Positions 50,286-64,000 of a stretch of DNA of 64,000 nucleotides are shown here, in pieces. The notes beneath the pieces are model-generated. The model was not told the DNA's origin. It made no database searches and worked only from the letters and a program-made list of their open reading frames with translations. How positions within the stretch are numbered: the first letter of the stretch is position 1; each line of letters begins with the position of its first letter. Source of the DNA: Halichondria panicea (Eukaryota; Porifera; Demospongiae; Suberitida; Halichondriidae). Location: assembly GCF_963675165.1 (NCBI RefSeq), contig NC_087382.1, forward strand, positions 2,457,567 through 2,521,566, given 5' to 3'. A program made the translations under genes and the position numbers.

Positions 50286-51252
50286 TCTGACTTGGCACTA
50301 GCACTATCACACTAGACCACTAGACCGGAGAACACCCCTTTTTCGCCTACAGAACTGGAAAAAAGCTATACAGTCACGCACGTGATAAACATTCCAATGC
50401 GATGACGCCTTGTGTATGAACTCATTATAATAAAATTGTTTGTCATTTTAATTTGGACAGTCCTTAATGCCCCTGAGTGTGCTCCTGCATGCTTTTACCA
50501 AGAGTAACTTTTAATTTACTATTCAGAATGTAATCTACAATCATACATGTAGTGTTTAAAAGCCACAGACATACCAAAAAATAAGCTAGCACGTAGGAAG
50601 GTACAATGTTCACTATCAGGTGTTCTCTATGCAGCTACAAGGTGATGCCAGCCGCTAGGTACACTGTGTAGATCTTCTGCAGTGCACACACATAAGCAGC
50701 GGTCCTCAGGTCCAGACCAAGGTTGTACTCACGAACAGCTCGCATGATTTGCTGCAAGGAAGGGGAAGAGTTTCTTAGAATGGTAGCAGAATTATGAATC
50801 AGATCAAAAGCAGAACACACTTTATATCGTGGTAATTGTATCGTGGAGACATCCGTGTAATTAAATTGAATTTTTAATTTTTTTATTGAGATACTGTCGG
50901 ATTTCAAAGGGCTCTATTCTACAATGCCAATAAAGGGAGTACATTAGTTATAATAATAATACGTACATGGCTATAACACTTTAAATCTAAGCAGGTTATG
51001 CCTTAGTTGCTATGGACACACTAACTTGGTTAGCGACAGCTCTCACCTTGGCAGATCTCTCCATGGTGTATTCTAGACCAGAGTTGACGATGTCCTTCTC
51101 ACTAGCTCCAGCAATGCGAGCACTGAATGCAGGGGTGGCTGTGATGGGGATAGACCCAGCACGACCTCCAGAGAACTTGGCCTCTAGACTACGCTGGACA
51201 CTGTCTGTAGGGGTGTGTGGAGTGTGTGTGGGTGGGGTGTGTGTATGTGTGG

Positions 51253-51319
<67 letters not shown>

Positions 51320-51328
51320 TGTGTGTGT

Positions 51329-51370
<42 letters not shown>

Positions 51371-51530
51371 TGTGTGTGGGTGTGGGTGCATGTGTTGAAC
51401 TGCTATCGAATACTCTACAAAGAGCCAAAAAACAAAATTGTGTACATGTACAATGCATGGAAGCCAGTATCACTACAGTGCCTTCAGCTTTGAGAGTAAA
51501 TTTAACCACAGAGAGTAGTTGTGTATCTCA

Positions 51531-52087
51531 AGATTGGAACATTTCTAAGAAATTGTCATTGTGTAGGTGAATAAATAAGCTACAACCTTATTTGAAAATA
51601 TTTCCCCAAAAGTTGTTGTAGTGGGAAATCGTAAAAATGTGGGTGATCGTAAATATATGTGTAACATGAAATATCTCCGGAACTAAAGTATTTCTGGACA
51701 ACTTTTTTGTATCAAAAGATAGAAAATTTATTAACATTTAATGTGCAAAAACAATTAGACCTTAGCCGACAAATTTGCTTGAGTTCGTCGCTAAGCGAAA
51801 AGGCACCTAAAATATCCCATAATTGAGTATTAATCAGTACGTGTACTTATGTAAGCTATACGTAGCCATGCATATGTTAGCTAAACTATTCAGGAATGTT
51901 GTGCCAAAGTTCCATACCTTAGCCGAAAACAATTGGTCTTTTCCATTGCTAAGCGATTGTCCACTATATGTTGGTGTTTTATAAACCACCACATACCCAC
52001 CACCTTTGGTTGCCATGGAAATATTTTTGGATAATTTGTTCACCAACACATTGGTATCATCACATTTTCTTAGAAATGTTCCAATCT
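51531..52087. mobile_element. ~557-bp element with 22-bp inverted ends in GDH copy 5 intron
   Basis: agattggaacatttctaaga(aa) at the left and its inverse at the right (52066-52087). Internally, paired segments (accttagccga...gctaagcga) occur twice. Absent from the paralogous introns. A 91-codon open frame on the minus strand crosses it but resembles nothing I recognise. Confidence 0.75.
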
Positions 52088-52149
52088 CAAAATATATACA
52101 CATGTACATTTATGTACTAACACGTACCAAATTGCGTTTATTTACTCAA

Positions 52150-52512
52150 GGCACTGTATAGTGCTATGCATGCATGCACATGTATGGACGTGACCTCATT
52201 ATGTGTGATACATGTATCTATCATAAATGCAAGCATAAGGACAAACGACCTCTGACCTCCCATCACATACTCCTGCTAACACACACACACGTACAAACGA
52301 CCTCTGACCTCCTCTCCTCACTTATTTATTTACTCTATAGACTAAAGGCACTGTATAGTATTATGCATGCATGCACATGTATGGACGTGACCTCATTATG
52401 TGTGATACATGTATCAATGCAAGCATAAGGACAAACGACCTCTGACCTCCCATCACATACTCCTGCTAACACACACACACACACGTACAAACGACCTCTG
52501 ACCTCTCCTCAC
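52150..52512. repeat. ~200-bp tandem duplication at the intron 5' end of GDH copy 5
   Basis: tgcatgcatgcacatgtatg followed by gacgtgacctcattatgtgt ... cacgtacaaacgacctctga occurs at about 52168-52312 and again at about 52364-52500. Other GDH copies have one such block. Confidence 0.85.
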
Positions 52513-54051
52513 TACACACTCACCTAGTAAATGATTGTTGGAGTCTTCCTCGTGTTTCCAGGTCAACCGTCCATAACTGACATGGTTGAGATTCTTGAGC
52601 CACTCAAAATAGGACACAGTCACTCCTCCAGCATTTGCAAACAGGTCAGGGATGACCATAATGTTGCGATCCATCAGAATCTTCTCAGCAGCAATAGTAG
52701 TGGGACCATTGGCACCTTCTGCCACCACCTGTGTACACATGAGGCAATCTCTGGGTCAGTAGAACTTTAGCTAAAACTAGAATAATAGTTTTTGAGCAAA
52801 CCTACTTATGTAGGGATGGATATAGTCCTACGTGTAAGAGATTAGAACCTACTAGTGATAGGCCTTCCTAGTATCCTACACCATCTCAGAACTCATGGTT
52901 ACAATTACACTCTTTCAGCTGCCATAACTTGAATTCCGTGGATCCAATACCAACGATTTACTGATTTTCTGAAAGCTTAGAAAGAGACCTTTCAAATGAT
53001 ATCATCAAAATTTATATTTGAGAAATAAAGTATTTGCCAATTTTGGCCCAATACCATCGCCCAATACCATGCCCATGGTCCAAGGCCGAAAAATGACAAA
53101 TTATGCTCCCGACGAAAATTTGGATTTAAACACATCATTTGAAAGGTCTCTTTCTAAGCTTTCAGAAAATCACAACATTTTTGAAATTGGATCAACGATA
53201 CTCAAGTTATACGCACACACACACGCACAATACCTTGGCTTGTATTTGCTCAGCTATTTCTGCCGTAATCTGCTTCTCTCCGGCAGCTGGTATCAGAATA
53301 TCACACTCTGCTGTCAGTAAGTTCTCAGTCGTTTCTTGTGCCCCTGGAAATCCTTTGATGGAGCCTCCGTTATTTAATTTGTAATCCTCCAATTCTTTCG
53401 GGTCGATACCGTCTTCCCTGTTAACGATGGACACATCCCTCTCCATCACGCCCACGCACTTAGCTCCCTCTCTGTGGAGGTAGCGACAAGAGTGGAGCCC
53501 CACGTTGCCAAAGCCCTGTACATACATGTAGAGTTATATAGCGACTTAATAGTCGTATAATGCATAAATTAGAAGTTATAATAACAGGGACTTACAATGC
53601 AGGCTAGGGATTTGGGGAGGTCAATAGTGTGAGCATTGAAAATTAACTACCGTACGTATTACTAACAATTTTGCGGGTTTGCGAATGAGTCAAATCACAA
53701 ACTTTGCGATCAACTGATAGCATACAAGTATTGGTACATGTATAGGTATTGGCAATCTTATTCTTGCGAAGAGCTCAAAAATTATGATGCTCGCAAAACA
53801 TTCTATTGTAGTAATACGGTCCATGTATGAACATTCATTGTACCTGAACGATGAATGTCTTGCCAGCTATTCCTGGTAGAACACCAATCTCACTGCAATA
53901 GTCAGCATCTCGTATGAAGCTGCGTATACTATAGTACACTCCCTGCAAGGAAGAACAGTACAGCAATAATTATCATGATACTATAGTAGGTCAATCTGAA
54001 TATCCCAAACCGCGGATATGTTGGGCCTACTATACTAAGTGTATTTATTGT

Positions 54052-54229
54052 AACTATTGTATAGCGGGTAATTTTTGGGGGACAAATATTTCGTGGTTTT
54101 CGTGGTTGAATCCCTGGGTATGAATATTTACCCACAAATGAAGCGATCATTGACCACCTTTTCCTGTAGTGCAAGCACAATGGCTCAACCACGAATGTTT
54201 AATACCTGGAAATTACACGCTATAAGGTA
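54052..54229. mobile_element. decayed 205-bp TA MITE
   Basis: Inverted ends tgtatagcgggtaatttt and acacgctataaggta, internal accacga/tcgtggt motifs; more diverged than the other four copies. In the GDH copy 5 intron between 53844-53942 and 54314-54482. Confidence 0.75.
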
Positions 54230-54241
54230 ATATTCGTCCTA

Positions 54242-54535
<294 letters not shown>

Positions 54536-54786
54536 TTAACAACAGAAATGGTCAAAATGTACCAATTATATGCACACACACAGAGTCTTAATCACTAGCT
54601 TTGAAATCAGACGTTTCTAACACAACTTACGACAATTAAAGTTAGCTCTAACCTGATTCTAGCTGAAAAGGCCCCCACTTATATAGCCCACGTAAACCAT
54701 TGCACGTTACATGTACAGACTTCAATGCTATTGTAACAAGCTAGAATGTCATGTAGTATACTCTTTTCTTCATCTGACTGAACTTA

Positions 54787-54954
<168 letters not shown>

Positions 54955-55464
54955 TCAACCAAAGCTACACGTATGTACACACTATAAACACTTGCTACAT
55001 GTAGTTTAGTGCGTATATACTAAGGATACAAACATACATAGAGTCAGTTGTAGCAGTTGTGTGTGTGTGTTTGTTTGAGTGTGTGTGTGTGTGTGGGGGG
55101 GGGGAGGGCTATTCTACCTACCGAATATTTCAGTGGGTCTATCTTGATACCAGCCTTGGCCCCTCCAAACGGCACATCCACCATAGCACACTTGAAGGTC
55201 ATGAGAGCAGCCAGAGCCCTCACCTCATCCTCCGTCACATCAGATAAGAAATCACATCATGTCAATTAAGATAATTTCGGCCACTACAAGACAGAACCTA
55301 ATCTGCCTAAAAAAGACAAGTTGGGTCGACACTCGGTTTTTGTGAAAGCGGGCGACGACCCAACTGTACGTACTTGAGAAGGAGTATACTGATGTATTCA
55401 AAATTTAGGGAAATTACTAAGCCATCACACTAAGCCACGCCACACCTATTATGCTCTACCAGAG

Positions 55465-58411
55465 CTATGGTCCATAAAGTTCCATGTCAAATTTCACTGT
55501 TAGTTTGGGATCACCACTGTTTTGAGTCTTTAACGTCTGTGCTAGTTCGGAAAATCCCACCGTCGGTATCTGCAGCGATTGGATAAGCTCCTCTTTGCTC
55601 AGCTTTTTCAAATTCATTCTCGTGATAAGCATCTCCCTGAGGCAGTCTAGATCGTCGTCTCTCTGTTTGGTCCTAATTGCCTTGAGGTTTTGAACAGGGA
55701 CATCCAGCTCCAGGCCAATATAGTACCACTTGGTCCAGGCAGGGTGAAGGTCGTTCAATATCTTAGAAAGGTTGTCAGTTGTGAGCGGTGTAGACTGACT
55801 CTCATTAGAACACGACCCCGTCGAAGCTGGAGGTGAAGGTTGTGGGACGTCTGACTTACCTAAATGAATATACCTATATAAGTAAAGTTAGACCGTACAC
55901 TGAGAACTAACCTGAGTCAGTACATGGTCTCTTAGTAGCAGTTGTTGTTGGCTCACAAAGACAACGCTTCCCTGCTACATTGGTATTTGAATGGTTAGCA
56001 GAATAATTATAGTTCACACAACAAACACTGATTAATAACTCACTTATCGGGATTTCCTGTGCGAATGCCAAAGCTGACGTGAAAAACAAGGCAGTCAATG
56101 TTTGATCACATACGGGACAGCTTGGACCAATCCCCTGCCCCACAACGCAAACGGGACACACAACATGGTTGCAAGAGGTGGTGGTTAATTCCACATCTTT
56201 GCCGCATTCTTTACAGTAGATCGTGGGGTTGGCCCAGCAACAGACGATGAGCAGGTCAGCCCAGACGTCCGCCTCCATCACCCAGAACTTGGAGTTGAGC
56301 ATCCTTGCAGCCATTTCCAGTGGAGGACCCCAGCCTGAGCGAATGCTCTTGAGGAGAGAGATCAACTCTTTCAGTGAGAATGACGCGGGCACTTTTTTAG
56401 TAAGTGTCCAACGAAATATGCGAAGAGCTCGGATTCTATCAAAGAAACAGAATATATTTCTTAAGTCGCAGGGGACACGATGGTTTAGCCTAGATTTTGT
56501 AGAGCATGTAGGGTGTATGGTACCTTTTCAGTCTAGCTTCCAGTCTAGCTTCCAGTCTAGCTTCCAGTCTAGCTTCCAGTTCAACTTTTCTCCAGTCTAT
56601 ACTCTGTTCCTGTGAATTAAAGAAATCATTTGATCATGTTATGCTTCTCACAATGCACTATGGAATCCCAACATCCAATCCCCTATAAACTGGCTTACAC
56701 TTAAGAACTTCATTCTAATAATTCATAAGCAATATATAGGTTGCCCAAACCATCCCCATAGAGATACACTCTGGGGCAAAGACGGTACCTATGTGAGCTT
56801 GTTTAAAATGGACGAGTGTAGAGCGACACCAATCCTTACCAACGAGTCCAACTCCAACACGTTCAACGCGTCCAACACCTTCAACGCGTCCAACCTGTCC
56901 GATGCTTTCAACATGTCCAATGTGTTCAATGTGTCCACTGTGTCCAACGCTTTCAACGTGTCCAACGCGTCCAACGCCTTCAACATGTCCGATGCTTTCA
57001 ACGTGTCCAACGCGTCCAACACCTTCAACATGTCCGATGATTCCAACGCTTGCAACATGTTCAACGCTTTCAACGCCTTTATCAACTCATTGAACCTCAC
57101 GTTCAACTCCCCCAACAAGACTGAGCATAATGAAGGCACTCTTATTTTGAGGTAGGGGAGCGAAGTGATCGTGTTAAAACTTAAGGTACCAGAGAAATCC
57201 ATGTGTGAGGGGATCAACTGGTGTATTCAGCTTGCCCTCTTGTTGTTCTGTGTCCAATATAAACGGCGTGACTGTTTCTCGAAGTTGGCCCAGTTGGGGG
57301 TTCTGGTGTATGTGTACTTGTGCATGCAAACAAAATCAATAGTATTAAAACACCAAACTATCTGTGAAGCAGAAATGTGAATGGCCAAACTATAATTTAA
57401 CCCTTTCCCCGCTTTAGCCGACTATAGTCGGCATGGCTACTGATAAATTTCAAAAAATCATTGTGCACGCTGTGTTGGAGCTATGCGCACACTGCAGGTA
57501 CCAGCACATGCGCATTGAGCTGCTCTTCCACATGGTATTTTTAATATTTTGCTTCGAGGTACGGTTCGATCAGAATTGTCGAAAGAAAATTGACCGTTTT
57601 ATAATTGCTACAAGATCTTTGTAGTACAACCTCAGGGAGGTTCTAGGGAAGCTAGAGAGTGAGAATATCGATGCCTATGGCCTTGTAGAGTGAGAGGACA
57701 GTGTCTGGGATCATAGCTAGGTAGGAAGCTTCCTTTCAGAGGTCAAGCTAAAAAGAAAGAGCCTGAGAATCCTGAGGAAGACGCACTTGAGGTGGACCAT
57801 CTTCCTGAACCTGGTAAGTCACTATAGAGTAGCATTTGTAGTCTTGATAGCTTCACTATAGGTTTGTTTAGGCTAGTTAGTACAACAGTGGACATCATGA
57901 GCCACCATTAAACTTGTAAACCTGTGTGTAGGTGAAGAAAATATTTCCCGGGAAAAGGGCATCTGCCGATAGAACCTCAAATACAAGTTTCTGCAGATCC
58001 TGATTGAGTCCTGAGTGAGCCATGTCACCGTGAGAACATTCTGAACACTTATATTATGTGTTCAGTAACTTCGTAACATCATACAATATTGTTTGTGTAC
58101 ATAATTGTGAATTTTTGTTAACAATTGTTATTTGTGGGGTGGTGGTTGGTTGCTAGGCAACACAGTGATAATTCCATGGATGCGACAGGTCTGGTTCTAC
58201 CTATGGAACTTTGTTACAAGTGTTTTTAATATACGGTTCATGAGTTATAAATTTTTTAAACAAAATATGCGAATATTCACTTTTAATTAAAGCAGGGAAA
58301 GGGTTAATATACATACACAGATATTAAACTATAGACTACAATACACACAACAATGCTCACCGGCCAGGGCCAGAGGTTATAATCCAGACCCCTTTGTACC
58401 TTGTCAGTCAT
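55465..58411 (-). CDS. RING/Death family copy 6 (repeat exon frameshifted)
   Basis: E1 58361-58411 (MTDKVQRGLDYNLWPWP), E2 56840-57302, E3 56524-56609 (four LEAR units), E4 56044-56435, E5 55912-55971, E6 55465-55859. E2 is 463 nt, one more than a multiple of three: an extra base at about 57201 shifts frame after NTPVDPLT and reaches a stop. Without E2 the rest sums to 984 nt, 327 codons plus stop. RING-like motifs CKEC, CNHVVC, CPVC, CPVC are present. E6 lacks the basic RSRSKPAK segment and, like copy 2, has the alternative tail (KFDMELYGP). A piggyBac-like element sits in the E1-E2 intron. Either E2 is skipped or this is a pseudogene. Confidence 0.62.
56840..57100 (-). repeat. exon 2 tripeptide repeat of copy 6
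   Basis: L-K/D-x tripeptides (LKALNMLQALES ... LDTLKASDMLKALDAL ... LDALNVLELDSL) as in copy 1 but shorter, ending at the same conserved GTAAGG donor. Confidence 0.85.
57397..58307. mobile_element. piggyBac-like non-autonomous element (911 bp)
   Basis: TTAA on both ends (57397-57400, 58304-58307) with inverted termini ccctttccccgcttta / taaagcagggaaaggg, as expected for piggyBac elements, which target TTAA. The paralogous intron in copy 1 (near 20368) has an empty site with one TTAA. Short open frames (e.g. 57433-57624 plus strand) do not show a DDD transposase motif I can recognise. Confidence 0.9.
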
Positions 58412-58455
58412 TCTGACTTAGCTTGGCACACTTATCACACTAGACCACTGCGCTT

Positions 58456-58520
58456 AGCCTCGATTCCAGGCCGCACTTCACTCCAGTATGTCCAGGGATG
58501 TGCGGCCTGGAATCGAGGCT
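58456..58520. mobile_element. second short foldback element
   Basis: Arms agcctcgattccaggccgca and inverse; 4 bp longer in the loop than the copy at 20576-20636. Shares termini with the transposon at 11603-12325. Confidence 0.85.
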
Positions 58521-58756
58521 GGTTGCACTGGCTTGGGAACTGTTTCTTTCTTTGTTCCTCCCATATTTTTTCTTATTGTGTGACAAAAACAGAAAAAGGA
58601 AACAAGATACGATGTATCTTTTACCAAGAGTAACCAGATTAAACCAATTCACTAATCTACAATCATACATGTAGTGTTTAAAAGCCACAGACATACCAAA
58701 AAATAAGCTAGCAGGTAGGAAGGTACAATGTTCACTATCAGGTGTTCTCTATGCAG

Positions 58757-59447
58757 CTACAAGGTGATGCCAGCCGCTAGGTAGACTGTGTAGATCTTCT
58801 GCAGTGCACACACATAAGCAGCGGTCCTCAGGTCCAGACCAAGGTTGTACTCACGAACAGCTCGCATGATTTGCTGCAAGGAAGGGGAAGAGTTTCTTAG
58901 AATGGTAGCAGAATTATGAATCAGATCAAAAGCAGAACACACTTTATATCGTGGTAATTGTATCGTGGAGACATTCGTGTAATTAAATTGGAAATCGTCT
59001 TATTTTTTTTATTGAGATGCCGTCGGGTTTCAAAAAGCTCTATTCTACAATGCTTTAGATAGTGACATTACAATAGATGCAAGTATTCAATAAAGGAAGT
59101 ACATTAGTTATAATAATAATACGTACATGGTTTTAATCTAAGCAGGTTATGCCTTAGTTGCTACAGACACAATAACTTGGCTAGTGACAGCTCTCACCTT
59201 GGCAAATCTCTCCATGGTGTATTCTAGACCAGAGTTGACGATGTCCTTCTCACTAGCTCCAGCAATGCAAGCACTGAATGCAGGGGTGGCTGTGATGGGG
59301 ATAGACCCAGCACGACCTCCAGAGAACTTGGACACTGTCTGTAGGGGTGTGTGTGTGTGCGTGTGTGTGAGTGTGTGTGTGTGTGTGTGCGTGTGTGTGT
59401 GTGCGTGTGTGTGTGTGCGTGTGTGTGTGTGTGTGTGTGTGCGTGTG

Positions 59448-59492
<45 letters not shown>

Positions 59493-59512
59493 AGTGTGTG
59501 TGAGTGTGTGTG

Positions 59513-59544
<32 letters not shown>

Positions 59545-59563
59545 CGTGTGTGAGGGGTGTGTG

Positions 59564-59595
<32 letters not shown>

Positions 59596-61997
59596 CGTGT
59601 GTGAGGGGTGCGTGTGTGAGGGGTGTGTGTGTGAGGGGTGTGTTAAATTGCTATTAAGAATGCTTTATAGAAAAAATTTGTTACCATGAAGCCAGTAATT
59701 ATAGAGCTACCATGCACTTGTATGGAGGTGACCTCATTATGAACTCTAAACCCATACATGTAAAATGTAAATACCATAAGTATTTTGTGGGTGAAAAACT
59801 TTGCGAAAGAGCCAAATCAGCAGAAAAGTTGACCCTTTGCGATCTAACTACCGTATAGCGGGTAATTTTCGGGGGACAAAATATTCGTGGTTCAGCAATA
59901 TTGAGACATTTCGTGGGTAATATTTTCGTGGTTGGAGCTTGCACTGCAGGTAAAGGTAGGCAAGGTCGCTTCATTCGTGGGTAAAATATTTGTGGTTAGA
60001 CCTCCAACCACAAAAACCACGAATATTTTGCCCACGAAAATTACACGCTATACTGTATTGCGTTCTGGCATGTGTACCGGTATTTATGAATTGATCGTTA
60101 AGTTCACATAATAATGTTTGATGCTCACAAAACATTCTAGTAATACAGTATACAATAATAATAAGAAAGGACAGTGCTCTGGCATGACTAATTTTACATA
60201 TTAATGTTCAAACTAGGGACAGGCCATGCCATGCATGTATAGCAAATTATTCAGATGTCTCCAGTTGGCAAATTCCTAAACTAAAAAGACTAGCTGGCGT
60301 ATGCATGACCTGCGTCACTAGTAACAGCTGCAACAACATCACTACATGTATTGTACTATATATGGACAGACAGACAATATGATTATTATTCTTATTATAA
60401 TTATCGTATGATATGCAAGTGCTAAAAATATAAATTTCTATTTTTAGCACTTCATGCAAATGCACTCATTCCTCCGCCCACGTTTGAACTCTGCTAGCTA
60501 CGTGTATTGATAGTGGAGTTGCATGCCCTCTCTTCTTTTATACGCCCTTGATAGCACTCATAACAAGCACTGACAAGGTTAATAGCACTCGGCGTATCCT
60601 TGTCATTGCTTGTTACTCGTGCTATTAATCTCATACTGCACTACTCTTAGCTATACTACTAATTGCCGAGCGACTTAGTGCGAGGCAACTAATACTGCAT
60701 CATATCTCAGAAAACCTTTGTATGTATGTATGTCACGCTCAGGAATGTCACGCTTCAGGAATGCCTAATTGGTGTGTATGTGTGTGTGTGTGTGACGGGA
60801 GGTCCGAGTCGTTTGTCCTTACTCTTAGGCTGTAGCTACATAAGAGTCTCACATGATTGAACAAAGCTAAGAGATAGCAGAGTTCACCTAGTTATATTGT
60901 ATTTCAAATTATTACGGTGATTTAATGCAAGCTTGCATAAGGACAAACGACTCCGACCTCCCGTCACACACACACACACATACACGTATAAATGACCTCT
61001 GACCTCCCTCACTACACACACACACTTACCTAGTAAATGATTGTTAGAGTCTTCCTCGTGTTTCCAGGTCAACCGTCCATAACTGACATGGTTGAGATTC
61101 TTGAGCCACTCAAAATAGGACACAGTCACTCCTCCAGCATTTGCAAACAGGTCAGGGATGACCATAATGTTGCGATCCATCAGAATCTTCTCAGCAGCAA
61201 TAGTAGTGGGACCATTGGCACCTTCTGCCACCACCTGTGTGCACATGAGGCAATCTCTGGGTCAGTAGAACTTTAGCTAAAACTAGAATAATAGTTTTTG
61301 AGCACACCTACTTATGTAGGGATAGATATAGTCCTACATGTCAGAGATTAGAACCTACTAGTGATAGGCCTTCCTAATATCCTACACCATCTCAGAACTC
61401 ATGGTTACAATTACACTGCCATAATTTGAATTTCGTGGATCCAATACGAACGATTTTATGATTTTCCAAAAGCTTAGAAAGAGACCTTTCAAATGATATC
61501 ATAAAAGTTGAGAAATAAAGTATTTGCCAGTTTCGGCCCAATACCATGGATTATAGCCCATGGTCCAAGGCCGAAAAATGACAAATTATGCCTCCAATGA
61601 AAATTTGGATTTAAACACATCATTTGAAAGGTCTCTTCCAAGCTTTCAGAAAATCACAAAATTTTTGAAATTGGATCAACGATACTCAAGTTATACGCAC
61701 ACACACGCACAATACCTTGGCTTGTATTTGCTCAGCTATTTCTGCCGTGATCTGCTTCTCTCCGGCAGCTGGTATCAGAATATCACACTCTGCTGTCAGT
61801 AAGTTCTCAGTCGTTTCTTGTGCTCCTGGAAATCCTTTGATGGAGCCTCCGTTATTTAATTTGTAATCTTCCAATTCTTTCGGGTCGATACCGTCTTCCC
61901 TGTTAACAATGGACACATCCCTCTCCATCACGCCCACGCACTTAGCTCCCTCTCTGTGCAGATAGCGACAAGAGTGGAGCCCCACGTTGCCAAAGCC
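58757..61997 (-). pseudogene. glutamate dehydrogenase 3' fragment, copy 6 (17-bp deletion)
   Basis: Exons 61716-61997, 61030-61234, 59198-59338, 58757-58873. The antenna exon is 141 nt instead of 158: 17 bp encoding QRSLEA-K are lost (DSV joins KFSGG at the DNA level but out of frame), leading to a stop within the exon. The donor after HLL is GTAAGT here versus GTGAGT elsewhere, and the acceptor of the GFGNVG exon is TAG rather than CAG. Confidence 0.9.
59849..60057. mobile_element. 205-bp TA MITE in GDH copy 6 intron
   Basis: Same position and flanks (gaccctttgcgatctaacta) as the copy at 22398-22603, so the insertion predates the duplication that separated units 1 and 6. Confidence 0.87.
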
Positions 61998-62393
61998 CTA
62001 TATATACGAGTTATATAGCGACTTAATAGTCGTATAATGCATAAATTGGAAGTTATAATAACAAGGACTTACAATGCAGGCTAGGGATTTGGGGAGGTCA
62101 ATAGTGTGAGCATTGAATTAACTACCGTATTACTAACAACTTTTAGTAATAAAATCGCATAAAACCAGATGCCATACATCACAATCTTAAGTTTATAAAG
62201 TTAGATAGCAAAGTCTACTCTGACCCCCATCATGCACAAGGTTTTTTACCCGCAAAATATTCTAGTAATACATGTACGTTATAATGCATAGGTCAGAGGT
62301 GGATCTTAAGGAGGTCAATAGTGTGAGCATTGTCTAATAGTTACATACATGTGTGAACATTTTGAACAGGTATAATAAATAAAATACCATACC

Positions 62394-62946
62394 AATCTTG
62401 GAGGGGAATATGTTTTCATCGTCTAGTTGTTCTTGTACCCAGGTCATGAGATAGTCGATATACTTGGGTGCTGAGCACTTGATGGGCTTCTTGACGGTCG
62501 TACCATCGGCCCAGTGATACTCGTACCTGGTGGGCGGGCGAGGGGTCAGAGTGCGTAACATTGCAAATACATGTACACGGATGGGATTGAGAATACAAAG
62601 TGAGTTAGATTTACAGTAGATTCTTCTTAACTGCCATTCTTGAAGAAAAATCAATCAATTAAACGTAACAAAGGCCAGGTCCCAAATGAACTTAGGTACA
62701 AAGAGGTTTCACAGCATCTATAAAATTAATATTCTTGAATGAATTTTGAACAAAAATTTTAAGTCAAAGTTCCCAGACTAACATCCCTACATATGTCACT
62801 GTGCTGAGGTGTTGCTTACTTTGGTCCAGCACTCATGACAGGGCATGACTCAGTTGTACAGTGAGCCGTGATAGTGCCATAGAGCATGTTGATCTGGTTA
62901 AAGAAGTCCACAGCTGAGTATGTGTTTGTGTGTGAGGGGAGGTGTG

Positions 62947-63009
<63 letters not shown>

Positions 63010-64000
63010 TAAAGGCAGTCCACAGCTTTGTGTGTGGGGGTGGAGGTGTAATACAAGGAAATCGATACGTGAGTTAGTGTACAAAATTATTACAGAAGAA
63101 GTACGTATCATAATTAAACTGTACTGTACATGTACTGTATGCGATTATCAAACATACGCAAACTTTACGATGCTAGTGGCTTCGTAAAAATAAATGACCG
63201 GAACCTATACATAATGATTCTTGCCTGATCACAAAAGTTAGATTGCAAATTGCCAACGTTTCTGTTGATTGGCTCATTCGCAAAGGTTTTTCGCATGCAA
63301 AACAGTACTACACTAAGGCTTACTGTTGACGGCGATCCACTCGTTGAGGTCTTCACCATCTGGTAGTTGCACAGCCAGTTTAAGATTCCCACTGCCCAGG
63401 GTAGCGGCCGCATGCTGTACAATAAGGAGGGAGGTGTAATATTGAAATATTGGCAAACACTTGCAGTGTTCAAAGGCGAGGTTGAGTGTACATTAACACA
63501 CACACAGTGTGGAGTTGGCAGGAGAGTACAGTATTGTAGGGGACCACATACTTGGTGGGTTTGGCATCTAAAGAAACACACACTTGCAAAAAATACACGA
63601 AAAAGTGGAAGTATAAACACCGTACAACTAAATTGGATGCTTAAAATACTTCACACACGCATGGCGAAGTGAATTTCGTCTTCTGTCTTGGGAATGGACA
63701 AATGGCCAAACTAAACTAATAAACTATACCAGTACGATACGCTAGCTAGCTGGGTAGCTTGGCAACAACTCCCGAGTGGCTTGTACCAGTCATAACATAC
63801 CTTCATCATGTCATGTTGGTGAGAGCCCTCTGGTATCTTCTTGAGGTGCTTCACAGTCTTAGTATTAGACGCTCTCCTGCACACACACACACACAGTGAC
63901 ACTTAGTACAGCATGCTATCACACGTACACACACACACACACACACACAGCTAGTAAGATACTACTTTATAGGGCTCATTTTTGCTATGTGTGTGTGTGT
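62394..64000 (-). pseudogene. mob1: MOB1 copy E, last exon missing, first exon beyond window
   Basis: Exons 63801-63876, 63324-63414, 62820-62913, 62394-62527 match copy A exons 2-5 in size. Exon 1 should lie just past 64000. HCTTESC is intact. Exon 6 is missing as in copies B and C: the sequence runs into GDH copy 6 intron at about 62000-62390. Confidence 0.88.

Noticed and set aside
57433-57624. Plus-strand 63-codon frame as a gene
   Set aside because: It lies inside the piggyBac-like element, is short and shows no recognisable motif.

Overview
The window is animal nuclear DNA: many short exons, GT-AG introns, long CA/TG microsatellites and several DNA transposon families. The protein families present (a multi-cadherin-repeat receptor, MOB1, glutamate dehydrogenase, a multicopy RING plus Death-domain family) fit an invertebrate. 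A sponge is my best guess, but no species-diagnostic marker is visible. Every gene I can support lies on the minus strand.

Region 1 (1-15360) is the 5' part of one large cadherin-superfamily gene. I traced 33 exons from the start codon and signal peptide at 15360 down to the window edge. All exon junctions keep frame, giving about 1,849 residues: 16 complete extracellular cadherin repeats and part of a 17th. Its introns hold TG microsatellites, a 74-bp and a 35-bp minisatellite, and transposons with inverted ends.

Region 2 (15738-18113) is a complete six-exon MOB1 gene of 216 codons, the same length as human MOB1A.

Region 3 (18487-64000) is a tandem array. Its composite unit, in plus-strand order, is an unnamed RING/Death gene, a 3' fragment of glutamate dehydrogenase (GDH), then a MOB1 copy without its last exon. 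There are six RING/Death copies, six GDH fragments and four further MOB1 copies. The GDH and MOB1 pieces decay in different ways: catalytic Lys to Met, lost exons, a nonsense codon, a 17-bp frameshifting deletion, a zinc-ligand Cys to Trp, and the missing last exon. Several RING/Death copies stay in frame over all exons: copy 4 has 417 codons, copy 2 has 464, and copy 5 without exon 2 has 351.

The RING/Death family is the strongest candidate for something undescribed. Six exons encode a short N-terminal segment, a low-complexity repeat exon, a coiled-coil exon with (LEAR)n repeats, a helical segment plus RING-like zinc finger, a basic NLS-like exon and a C-terminal Death domain. The domain exons are nearly identical between copies. 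The two repeat exons differ strongly in length and composition, but almost always by multiples of three. This suggests a recently expanded, possibly immune or cell-death-related family with variation confined to two modules; that role is inference.
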